Assembly (NCBI RefSeq): GCF_009905375.1 | Contig: NC_133650.1 | Span: forward strand, 302,967,203-303,031,202 | Direction of reading: 5' to 3' | Source of the DNA: Apium graveolens | Lineage: Eukaryota > Streptophyta > Magnoliopsida > Apiales > Apiaceae | Length of the DNA: 64,000 nt | Shown: positions 54,667 through 64,000 of the stretch, in pieces | Layout: the number at the start of each line of letters is the position of its first letter | Numbering within the stretch: the stretch's first letter is position 1 | The notes under the pieces: model-generated | Told to the model about the DNA's origin: nothing | The model's input: the letters and a program-made list of their open reading frames with translations, nothing else | Database searches by the model: none | Program-made: the position numbers and the translations under genes

Positions 54667-56579
54667 CAATACAAGAAAAACAGCTTCATACAACAGTCGA
54701 TACACAACGGTTAAAAAAAAATCGTCGTCCTAAAAAAACATACAACGGTGTTTTGATTTTGCAAAAAAAAAAACAGTTGTGTGAACTAAGAACAGACAAC
54801 GGTTATCCATATTTTTTCAAACTATTGTATGTATTGTATCCTCTCAGTGAGTCAGACAACAGTTCTTAAAGCGCACAGTTGTTTTAAATCATTAAGACAA
54901 CGCTAAAAAACCGTTGTTACTATGGTACATTATAGTGACTTCAGACAACGGTTTTAGACGTTACGTTGAGTAATACAAACAACCGTTACACAAAAGTGTT
55001 GTCTTATAAAGTATCAAACAACAGCATAAAAACAGTTGTGTGAAATTATTCGATTAGAATTTCAATGGGAGCCACTGATGAGGTGGCATCACATGATAGG
55101 TGGTAAAACTTTCACCTGGATTGCTGAGGTGGCGAAATGAGGGCCCTTGATTGAAATCACATCAGATATCAGCCGTCGGATTGAAAATTAGCTAATATTC
55201 TAACAACGGTTTTTTGTTCAAAAAGTATTATCTTAGTTGATATCCTACAACAATTTTTATAATACAAATCATTGTCTATAGACCTCGTTCTAGAACATTC
55301 TAGAAGCTTTGTTAAGGGTCTTAGTTACCCGTTGTGTTTATCAAACTACAACAACGATTTCATTCATAAAACCATTGTTGTTAAGTATTGAGACAATGGT
55401 TCAAGGTTTAAAAGAGTTGTCTTATAAAGCATCAAATAACGACATAAAAACAGTTGTGTGAAATTGTTCAATTAGAATTTTAATGGGAGCCATTGATGAG
55501 GTGGCACCATATGATAGGGGTAAACCTTTCACCTGGATTGCTGAGGTGGGGAAATGAGAGCCCTTGATTTTGATGACATTAGATATCATCCGTTGGATTT
55601 AAAAATAGCTAATGCTCTTAGACAACGGTTTAATGTTAAATAAAGTATTGTCTTATTTGATCTCATACAATAGTTTTTAATACAAACCATTGTCTATGGA
55701 CCTCGTTCTAGAAGCTTAAACCGTGTCAAGTTTGAAGATTGAAGGGAAAAAGAAGAGCTTGGGATTGTAATCTCTACTTTGTCAAATAATTGTTGAAATA
55801 GAGTTGTAGTTATAGTTGTAATTCTTATTTAATAAATTTTGAATTTTAAATTATAATTTCAGTTGAGAAATTATAATAGGATTATAACATCATTTCATTT
55901 ATAAATTAGTAATTGATATATTTTAAAGGAGGTTAATATTAAAAATAACGGTCTGAAAGGCAGTAAACAATGACTCAAACCATCGTATGTCATATTGAAC
56001 AAACTAATTTTTGTAAATAAACTGTTAGGTATGATAATGCGCGATAACTTATTTTCGGTGAAAGTATTGTTGAACAATTGTTCAAACAATACTTCAAATA
56101 AGAAACTGTTGTTTAAGGAGGATTGCAACAAAAGTTTTAGAATTTTATAAATCGTTGTTTGACAAGGGTACTTGTAAACCGTTGTGCATAACAAATTACA
56201 ATAAATGTTTTCTTTATAAAACTGTTATTTTTAAGTTTTCAAACAATGGTTCACATTTCCAACTGTTGTCTATTTCTTCTTTAAACAAGTATTGAGACAA
56301 TGGATCATATTTTTAAACAGTTGTGTGTAACCGACTAAAATAAATATTTTTTTATAAAACTGTTGTCCTTAAGTAATGACACAATGGTTCATATTTTTAA
56401 ATTGTTGTTTCTATTATCTTTAAACAAGTGTTGGTGAACCATTATGTTAAGTTTCTTCTAGTAACGGTTTAAGTAACCGTTGTATGAACTCAATCACACG
56501 GCGCCTCGATAGAAGACGGAAAACCTCAGTGACAGACAACGGTGCAAAACAGTTGTGTAAAGCTGTTTTTCTTATGGTG
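54667..56579. mobile_element. Non-autonomous CACTA element, TSD ACA
   Basis: The left end CAATACAAGAAAAACAGC and the inverted right end CACCATAAGAAAAACAGC are both variants of the CACTACAAGAAAA terminus of plant CACTA (En/Spm) elements. A 3 bp TSD, ACA, lies on each side (54664-54666 and 56580-56582). Both ends and much of the middle carry the subterminal word ACAACGGTT in direct and inverted orientation (AACAGTTGT and variants), the kind of array CACTA transposases bind. There is no transposase frame; the 1.9 kb body contains a duplication. Confidence 0.9.
55015..55730. repeat. ~419 bp tandem duplication inside the CACTA element
   Basis: The segment with TTCACCTGGATTGCTGAGGT (about 55110 and 55530) and the segment GACCTCGTTCTAGAA (about 55282 and 55701) both recur at the same spacing. 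The copies have diverged by substitutions and small indels. Confidence 0.88.
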
Positions 56580-56582
56580 ACA

Positions 56583-56794
56583 CTCAGAATGTTCGAAACA
56601 TCTTAAAAACTTAAGGTACATCCTACAACATTTAGTGCGCGGTACACTTATTTTAACTGAAAAAGAAAACATCCTTATTTTTATCACTACTAAGATGTAA
56701 TAATATGTAGTTAAATGATATACTTTAAAATAATTTTATAAAAATAAAATTTTTTAGAGCACGCGTAGTGCGGGAAAAAAATCCGTAGTTATAT
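56583..56794. other. Short spacer with GCACGCGTAGTGC hairpin
   Basis: Contains GCAC-GCGTA-GTGCGGG near 56759, a short GC-rich hairpin of Helitron-like look, but no CTRR end at a proper distance. Confidence 0.35.
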
Positions 56795-56952
56795 ATTAAT
56801 GAGCACTAGTGAAGAGCCCCAAAATTTTGTATTAAGAATGACATTTTTATAAATATTTTGACCCATATTTTTAAAATTTGACTAGTGGGTCGACCCATAT
56901 TCCTAAACATACTAATTCTTATATAAATTTGCATAGATCCGTGGACTATCCA
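56795..56952 (-). repeat. Dispersed repeat, copy B (inverted relative to window start)
   Basis: The reverse complement matches 1-166 at about 90% identity, including GGGTCGACCCA and GATAGTCCAYGGATC. Confidence 0.85.
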
Positions 56953-57318
56953 TATCTTAAATAGTATTTAAAATTATTAAAAAATCATTTATCAATATTA
57001 AAAAGATCAAACATATTATTAAAATAGATTTGTTATTATACCAAATCAATTATAGACCCACAATTCATTCTTACAGTAATTCAAATTCAAATATCATTAC
57101 TACTTTCCTTGATAATCATTATCTTCTTCTTCTTTCTTTGTTACAGGCCATATCCATGAATCTCAACAAATGTACACATCAGCATCTCCTATCGAATTTG
57201 TGTTATTGATGATTTGTTATCTATTGTGCAATCGTACTTTCGTAATGTTTTAACAAAACATATTTTAATTAATTTGCAGTAATGATTATCGCTGGACTAT
57301 TTGCATAATATCGAAACT
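56953..57318. other. Non-coding; possible 5' leader of the next pseudogene
   Basis: A strong pyrimidine tract ending TTTGTTACAG near 57150 looks like a splice acceptor, so an untranslated exon may lie at about 57151. No coding frame is visible. Confidence 0.35.
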
Positions 57319-58412
57319 ATGAATGGGATCAAACGTTCTACTGCCTTTGAAGACAACGGGCCTGGCATGAATCTACATAATCAAAATATGTCATAGTAAT
57401 TTTTTTTAAATGTTATAGCGTGTTTAATTTAGATTTGGTATTGATAGTTTGTAGTCATCGTTGTCACTTTTATTATTCATTTTAGATGTTAAGCGACGAG
57501 GTCGTGGACAGATATGCGATCCAATTCTCTAACCTCTAGACGAAAACAGATCAGATTTCCAACGAAATATAGCTAATCCTCTAACAAAAACTGAAATATC
57601 TGTACTGTCTGGTGAGTACAATTTGTATCTTTTATTCAATAAATGTAAGATCTTTAATGTAGCATCAAATGATTGAGTTTAATAGTGTATAAATTTAATT
57701 TGTTATTGCAGTATGTCGAGGTCGTGAGTCAGCTTTGGACAAATTTTTATGTGATAAGTTGCTCAACATGAATCGTACGGTTCAGGATAGTTCTAATGTA
57801 AACTTTAAAAATAGATCAACTAATGAACAAGGTATTCTTTATTCATAGCATATCTTAACATATTGTAGCAGTGCATCGTTTATTGTTGTTTTTGTCATAT
57901 CCATTTATTATTATGCAGTTCACTCAACATGTACAAATAAATAGAATTTTGCTCCAAATAGCCCGGGTACGTCACTTGATGACATTGTGGTATCATATAT
58001 ATTCTATAATATATTGTCGCAACTAATCTTTGATTTGATATCATTTTTCAATTATCAGGTACTCCACAAAGTGATATAAGAAGACATTCTACATTTAGCA
58101 AAACCTCGACAATAATGTCATCGAGATCTCATATTGCCAATAGTCGTGTGTTATGTAGACAACATTTAGTTAACATTTAGTATGTTACATCGATATCTCA
58201 TATTGTCAGTTTACGTTCTACAAGTTTGTTATTCAAATTATTGTTTATTTTTAAATAATTTGTGTATCAATATTTTGTACCCAAAATATCAGGAACAACA
58301 TTTACTTAACATTTTATTTGTGTATCAATAATTTTGTAGATAGCCAGAGTAATGAAGTGGTTTTTAAATTGAAAAGGGATGGTCTTCTATGTAATTTGAG
58401 ATACCCAATCCG
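57319..58412 (+). pseudogene. Multi-exon gene relic of unknown function
   Basis: Short exons can be read: about 57319-57395, then 57486-57611, 57712-57831, 57919-57966, 58059-58143 and 58340-58412. Those from 57486 on are bounded by AG and GT and joined by phase-1 introns, so the reading frame stays consistent across four junctions. Translations include MNGIKRSTAFEDNGPGMN, DVKRRGRGQICDP, CRGRESALDKFLCDKLLNMN and GTPQSDIRRHSTFSKTS. Two in-frame stops (in the second exon, near 57525, and in the fourth, near 57948) break it. The short basic RRGRG and low-complexity style recalls the N-terminal region that precedes Helitron-type helicases in plants, but no helicase motif is present, so the identity is open. 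The first exon does not join cleanly. Confidence 0.5.
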
Positions 58413-59238
58413 GTAACATGATTTGTTTCTTATAAGTTATTTTTTACACTCCAACTGCTTGATCTTAGTCCTAAAGAATTTTGTTTTCTTTTTTCTTTTT
58501 TGTTATTTTCTTGCAGAATGGTATTAAAAGGGAAGATGAGGAAGTAGAAGTGGAAGATGAACTGTCGGTTCTATTGGAAGTACAACTGAGATTATTTTGG
58601 TAATTCAGGTTTCAATCTTGCTGTGTATTTAATTTTTGTTAATGATTTTGAATGTTTGCAAGGATTCATCTATCTATCAGGAAATATCATCTGATCCTTC
58701 ACTTTGTAATATAACATCTTTGAAATACCATTATGGGATTTTCTTTTGATATTGTTGTTCATTAATCTAATAGTTGTCGAAGATCACTTCTTTAAGCTGA
58801 ATACACATTCTGACATTTCTAATAATTTTACAGGCATCAAAGATCTATTCGTAGAGGTTCACATGATTAAGTAATTTGGAAAAATAGGTTACCAGATACG
58901 TATAAACAGAGCATATATTAATGGTTATGACCTCTTAAAGCATTGTTTGTTCAGTTGCCTGAAGGTTACAAACGTCCGCCTCCAACTGCCCAACTTTCTC
59001 CACCTTCTTTGAATTATGGTGTGCATCACTATCTTTTTTATTTATAAGCTCTGTTTATTTGATGAAATTTAAGATTGATAATTTAGTTTTGGTTTGTTAC
59101 GCTTTTTGCGTTACTAAAAATGTGAATTCCTGGATTAAGATTTTGTCTTCATGAAATTCTTTTATTGATAGGCCATAATGTAGTAATCCGGAAAAATTAC
59201 AGGCTATGCGAACAAGTTGGACTAACATGTTCTATTCG
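58413..59238 (+). other. Non-coding, with possible further exon remnants
   Basis: A segment at about 58518-58602 reads NGIKREDEEVEVEDELSVLL after a CTTGCAG acceptor, and one near 58950-59015 contains LPEGYKRPPPTAQLSPPSLN. They could be later exons of the pseudogene, but phases and intervening stops do not settle it. Confidence 0.35.
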
Positions 59239-59243
59239 TTATT

Positions 59244-60418
59244 TGTAATATCCCGTAATTTTTAGAATAATAATAATAATAGGATATTGAAAAAAAATGA
59301 TTAAAATTTGATTAAGATTAGGATTTAAAATTTCAATTAGACCAATGGGCCTAAAATTTGGATCAGATTCTAATATGGATAACTTGTAGGTTAAGAAATA
59401 GGATTTTGTATCATTATAAATACACCATATTCGTCTCACTTGTTTTTATTATTAAAATTCGTAGGTCTTTTTCAATAAAAATCAGAAGTCTTGTAAAATT
59501 CGTAGAAAATTCATCGTAAGTCGGGATTTGTTGATTTTTGATTTTTTGGAAAGGTAATTTCGTTCTCTACAACTTTCATGTTTTGTGTTTTCCAAGAAAA
59601 CATCATTTAGTGGGTCAAAAAGGGTAAATTCAGATCTGGTCAGATTTTGAGGTAAGTACTTTTTTACTTACTTTTATTTTCGGAAAAATTTTGATACTCT
59701 GATTTTTGAATTTCGTAAAAGATATAAGAATTATGTTTCGAACTGTATAAGAAATTAGATACGAGAATCTTTTGAAACCCAGTCTCTACATTTTCGAACC
59801 CGTTCGTAATTTACGCTATAGTTCCGGAACTAGCCTTAGATACCCTTAGTAGGCGCACAAGTGTGCAACTTTAGATACCTATTAAGGGCGCGTAATTATT
59901 GAACTTTAGATGCCGACCACTGGAAAAGTATGGTATAAAGAATAAGAATAAGAATAAGATGCCGGCTACTGGCAAAGTGTGGTCGTAGATCAAGACTGTG
60001 GTATTTATAAGAATTATCATTTCGTTCTGTTTTATCTGCTCTATTCTGTTTTAAATTCTGAATTTTTAAAATATAAAACTTTGGGTTGGATCTATTTTTA
60101 GAAAATATTTTACAAAATTATTATTGGTTTGAGAAAAAATGTTTTATTAAAACACCCATCATTTTCCGGTTAAATAGTTAGTCAATCTGTACTTGTTGGG
60201 TTGTGTAGCTCATTACTTACAATTTCAGGTTTCATCTAAGAGTTGGACTTGGATAGCATTGGAATTCGAGGACTTAGATTTGGAGTAGATTAACTTTTGT
60301 ACTTCCGCTAGCTGCGTTTTCGTATCGTAATATTTGTAATAGACTTTTGGATTAAAATTGTATCGTATTTTAAGTTTTTGTATTTAGAATTAATAGTTCG
60401 GAAGAGCGGGCTGTTACA
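59244..60418. mobile_element. Solo LTR, gypsy-like, TSD TTATT
   Basis: 1175 bp with ends TGTAATATCCCG and GGGCTGTTACA, flanked by the perfect repeat TTATT (59239-59243 and 60419-60423). The TGTAATA start and GCTGTTACA end resemble LTRs of gypsy chromoviruses. No internal region remains, so it formed by LTR-LTR recombination. The element sense is probably plus because of the TATA box. Its family is distinct from the gypsy element at 42-53 kb. Confidence 0.85.
59415..59422 (+). promoter_or_regulatory. TATA box of the solo LTR
   Basis: TATAAATA, 171 bases into the LTR, followed by a CT-rich stretch; fits a U3/R boundary in plus orientation. Confidence 0.5.
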
Positions 60419-60423
60419 TTATT

Positions 60424-61645
60424 CGTTATTCTACTTTAGCTACCAAATTATAATTGTGCATAGATCTACTTTTGATTTGTGCACAGGCTTTGCCGAGATT
60501 ATTTATATTCTATATATAACATGATTAGTGCCTTCTAGAATGAGAGTCAATGTAACTTTGGATGCAAGGTGGCTTATTTAATATTTTTAGTATGTGCAGG
60601 TTACAATTTAGCATAGCAGGCTTTTACTTTCTTATAAATTTTTTCTTTTATCTAAACATTATCACTTTATAAAAGAGCAGAGGCATGTGATGATATGATA
60701 TATTTCTGTTGCTTTTATGATATGCTTTGATGGGTTTGAATTTTTGTTCAGTGTATGTGCCCTTGATAATTAATCAATGTTATTATCCAATTTTAGTATT
60801 CAGAAATCTATGAGACAGAAAACATCATCATGGTTACGAGAAAGTGTGCTACAACTTGGTCTAACTTTTATTAAATTTGGTCAATTATTCTTTGACAAGG
60901 TCTGATCTATTTGCTGGTGAGTTTGTTGACGAGCTTGCGAAGTTGCAGATAATTTATTTTTTCTCTTTATTAGCCTTAAGAATAGTTGATGTAGAGATAG
61001 TCATAAATTTCTAAAATAAAGAGGTAGTTTGAGTCATTTATATATTGCGAGCAAACATCTCCACATTCCAATTATTTTTCAAATTTTTTTTTTATTTTTT
61101 ACTCAAATTTATTAATTAATCAAAATAGAATTATTCATAAATTTATCAAAGCTAATAAAAATTATACTATGCGGTGTCTTTGTTGCTGCTTTATTCTAAA
61201 TTGGGCGCGAAATTTATCACTGGACATGCATGGTGAATGGTGATAGTGCTACATTCTTTAAAAACTTAAAACATGAGTTTTAACACATATTAATGCTTTC
61301 AAACCATGAAAAAGATTTAGTTACTATGCCTTGTAAAAGAAGTACATGTATAACAACCTTATATATCCAATAAGCTTCGACTCGGAGACTTGAAGTAGTC
61401 AAGTGATGCTTTCCTATGGTCTACGGGTATCTTGGCCGGCCGGCAGGTGGACCTGGAGGAGGAGGCCGCGGTGTTGCTTTTGTTGGTGCATCTTCTGTTA
61501 TTTATTCAAATTAAACAATTATCAGTTTAAATCGCTTAAAACAACTAAATAATCAATAATTAATTAGTCACATCCGCTTATAACTATTTATCCGCTATAA
61601 ATTTTCCCGGATAAAATTGAAGTTTTTTCTTTTAACACTGGAATT
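60424..61645. other. Intergenic DNA; small GC-rich Pro-coding island on minus strand
   Basis: Mostly AT-rich with no gene. At about 61429-61497 the minus strand reads EDAPTKATPRPPPPGPPAGR and ends RYP with a TAG. It is GC-rich against its surroundings and could be the last exon of a small gene, but no upstream exon is found. Confidence 0.35.
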
Positions 61646-61655
61646 TACGTTATAT

Positions 61656-61989
61656 GGGTTAGGTTCTATGGAGTTCCCTATTTCATTGGAGTCCATATAT
61701 GTTCTGCAAGTAAAATATAGTTTAAATTGTTGCGAAACGTATTATTTTTCGAATGATATTCTACAAATATCACAATTTTATTGAAAATCTTGCAGATTGC
61801 ATAGATTTTACAAGTAAAACGTTGCAAAATATATTATTCTACAAAACATGCTTAGTTTCCAAAATATTAATGTTCATGTTGCAGAACATACATATTGTAC
61901 TTGTAAATATATGAGATTTGCATGATTTTATTGAAGTAATGATATTTGTGAAACATGTTTTGCAAGATGGACTCCATAGAACTTTACTC
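61656..61989. mobile_element. Mutator-type MITE with 10 bp TSD
   Basis: A 334 bp segment has ends GGGTTAGGTTCTATGGAG and CTCCATAGAACTTTACTC, inverted repeats with three mismatches over 18 bases, flanked by TACGTTATAT on both sides (61646-61655 and 61990-61999). TSD size fits Mutator elements. Confidence 0.88.
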
Positions 61990-61999
61990 TACGTTATAT

Positions 62000-62258
62000 A
62001 CCCATGTTTAATATTTTTCTAAAATTTTTGCTTGTTCGCGAAAAATTGTAGCAAATTTACGTATTTGGATTATAATACGTGCATATTAAAACCTAAAAGA
62101 TTAGAGTAAACTGAATCCAGCATTAGTTAAAAGCAACTGCAGGATGAAGATGATCATAAGTATTAAAAACACAATTCTCGCCAAGGAGGAGGAAGCCATA
62201 ATTTGTCTTGTGGTAGCTGATATAAAAAATCCTTTGGTACAAAGTGATTATTTATACA
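62000..62258. other. Spacer
   Basis: Nothing supported. The open frame beginning 62144 runs into the CACTA subterminal repeats and is not a gene. Confidence 0.5.
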
Positions 62259-64000
62259 CACTACAACAAAATAGGCCAATTACGACGGCCAACTTACAAC
62301 GGAAAAAAATGCGCGCCCAACTTACGACGGAAAAAAGTAAAACGTCGTAAATAAATACGACGAAATCGAAAACCGTCGTAAGTTTAATATTTTATTAATA
62401 AAATTATGCACAACACGATTAAACAAAAATGAAAATTATTTGAAGTTGCGACGATTTAAACATTTCGTCGTCAGTTAATTATTTTTATTAAAATTTTAAA
62501 TTAAAATTGAATAAAAAAATATTTTATCTAAATTTACAACGAAATATTTTCGACGGAAAAAATCGAATCGTCAAATTTACGACGGAAACTAAAATTCGTC
62601 GTAAGTTATCAAATATGGAAATTTAACTTTTCCCGAAAAATTTGGTGGGATAATAAAAATCATTTGAAATTGCGACGATTTGAACGTTTCGTCGTAAGTT
62701 AAATATCCAATTTACGACGGAAATTAAATTCGTCGTAAGTTATCAAAGAGGGAAATTTAACCTTTTCCCCAAAATTTTGGCAGAAAATTTGACTTACCTC
62801 AAAATTTTGGCGGTAAATTTGACTTTTCTCAAATTGGCACATGATTTTTGATAATTTCAATTTTTAAAAAATTTATTTCATGATCCAACCATATTAATGT
62901 CAACATTTATTTGTTTAGGTGATATTTCAAAATTTTCAGAAAAAATTATATATTTTGAAAAAATAATTTACTATGAAACATTGATTATATCACTAATATA
63001 TATAAATATATATTGTCATCCATACAGTTGTATCGATGAAAAATCAAACCATATATATGCCATATTAATGTCAATATATAATATTGACTAGTTAGATGTA
63101 CTAGTCGAGCTGATGCTTGACTGTTAAAATGTCAAACTAAATAATATTATTTTGATATAAAATTTTGGTTACATCACCAAAATATATACATATTGACATC
63201 CATACAGTTGGATCGTTGAAAAATCTTTTTAAATAATCGAAACACTAATTCGGGATTTAACACTAGTTAGTTGTACCAGTCAAACTGAAGCTTGACTGTT
63301 AAAATGTCAAACCAAATAAAATTATTTTGATATGAAATTTTGGTTATATCAGTAATATATATATATATATATATATTGACATCCATATGGTTGAATCGTT
63401 GAAAAATATTTTAAAATAATTGAAACACTAATTCAAGACTCAACACTAGTTAGTTGTACTAGTCAAACTAAACCTTGACTGTTAAAATGTCAAACCAAAT
63501 AAAATTATTTTGATATGAAATTTTGGTTATATCACTAATATATATCTATTGATATCCATACGGCTGGATCGTTGAAAAATATTTTTAAAATAATCAAAAC
63601 ACTAATTCAAGATTCAACACTAGTTAGCTGTACTGGTCAAACTGAAACTTGACTGTTAAAATCTCAAAACAAATAAAATTATTTTGATATGAAATTTTGG
63701 TTATATCACTAATATATATCTATTGACATCCATACGGTTGGATCATTGAAAAGTATTTTTAAAATAATCGAAACTTTATTTAAAAATTTAACACTAGTTA
63801 GTTGTACTAGTCAAACTCATATTTGACTGTTAAATTGTCAAACCAAATAAAATTATTTTGATATGAAATTTTGGTTATATCACTTATATATATATATATA
63901 TATCTATTGACATCCATACAGTTGGATCGTTGAAAAATATTTTTAAAATAATCTCAACACCAATTCAGGATTAAACACTAGTTAGATGTACTAGTCAAAT
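62259..64000. mobile_element. CACTA-like element, left part (cut by window edge)
   Basis: The start CACTACAACAAAATAGGCC is a standard CACTA terminus. Up to about 62760 the sequence repeats TTACGACGGAAA and its complement TTCGTCGTAA more than ten times in both orientations, as in CACTA subterminal regions. Bases 62256-62258 (ACA) would be the left TSD. No transposase is visible before the satellite-like array begins, and the right end lies outside the window. Confidence 0.78.
62985..64000. repeat. Satellite-like tandem array, ~175-180 bp units
   Basis: Units share TTGACTGTTAAAATGTCAAA, then ATTATTTTGATATGAAATTT, then TTGACATCCATACGGTTGGA, then AACACTAGTTAGTTGTACTA. The first box recurs at 63116, 63291, 63474, 63648 and 63822, spacings 175, 183, 174 and 174. 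Length variation comes mainly from an embedded (TA)n run. A partial unit lies at about 62985. The array continues past the window end. Confidence 0.93.

Noticed and set aside
55895..56194. Minus-strand ORF of 99 codons
   Set aside because: It lies wholly inside the CACTA element and is made of its AT-rich repeats.
1..56952. One giant 57 kb terminal-inverted-repeat transposon
   Set aside because: The inverted copies are only ~160 bp, a third partial copy lies at ~16640, and no TSD or transposase supports it.
62985..64000. CRISPR or coding repeat
   Set aside because: Unit length ~175-180 bp with no unique spacers and no frame; it is satellite-like.

Overview
The window is nuclear DNA of a flowering plant, almost certainly a dicot. 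The evidence is one intron-bearing TIR-NBS-LRR (TNL) resistance gene, a class that monocots lack, set in AT-rich intergenic DNA packed with nested Ty1/copia and Ty3/gypsy LTR retrotransposons, hAT, CACTA and Mutator-type miniature elements and a Helitron-like end. The repeat families resemble ones I associate with Apiaceae, but that is an impression and not proof. No bacterial-type operons, CRISPR arrays, rRNA genes or convincing tRNA genes were seen.

Layout. 1-2058: repeat-rich upstream DNA. 2059-6620: a five-exon TNL gene with TIR, NB-ARC, LRR and C-terminal jelly-roll domains, broken by three frameshifts and a lost splice acceptor. 6727-6910: Mutator-type MITE. About 7423-9481: Helitron-like element holding degenerate tandem repeats. 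9945-10705: a 400 bp tandem duplication. 11257-12652: solo copia-type LTR with perfect target-site duplication (TSD). 14100-14268: gypsy protease relic. 15433-16426: foldback MITE split by a hAT MITE.

16779-37851: a large copia element of the Sirevirus type (Copia-1), preceded by the 3' end of another copy that shares its left LTR. Its gag-pol is decayed. After pol it carries a hAT MITE and a long additional ORF with its own TATA-like box. A young copia element (Copia-2, 26620-34097) has inserted into that additional ORF. Copia-2 has nearly identical 1312 bp LTRs and a perfect TSD but has lost almost all of pol, so it looks like a non-autonomous element moved in trans.

39421-40827: minus-strand LTR plus start of gag from a third copia family. 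42184-53484: minus-strand gypsy element with a 3.7 kb LTR, gag-protease-RT-RNaseH, an extra acidic ORF ahead of gag, and a deletion that removed integrase and part of the 3' LTR. 54667-56579: non-autonomous CACTA element with internal duplication. 57319-58412: decayed multi-exon gene of unknown function. 59244-60418: second solo LTR. 61656-61989: second Mutator-type MITE. 62259-64000: left end of another CACTA-like element grading into a satellite-like array cut by the window edge.

No intact host gene was found. The only recognisable host gene is the TNL, which could at most give a TIR-only product as read. The rest is a record of transposition, nesting, LTR recombination and decay. The points most worth a second look are the long additional ORF and internal promoter of Copia-1, the mobile but pol-less Copia-2, the 5' extra ORF of the gypsy element, and the phase-conserved exon series at 57.5-58.4 kb.
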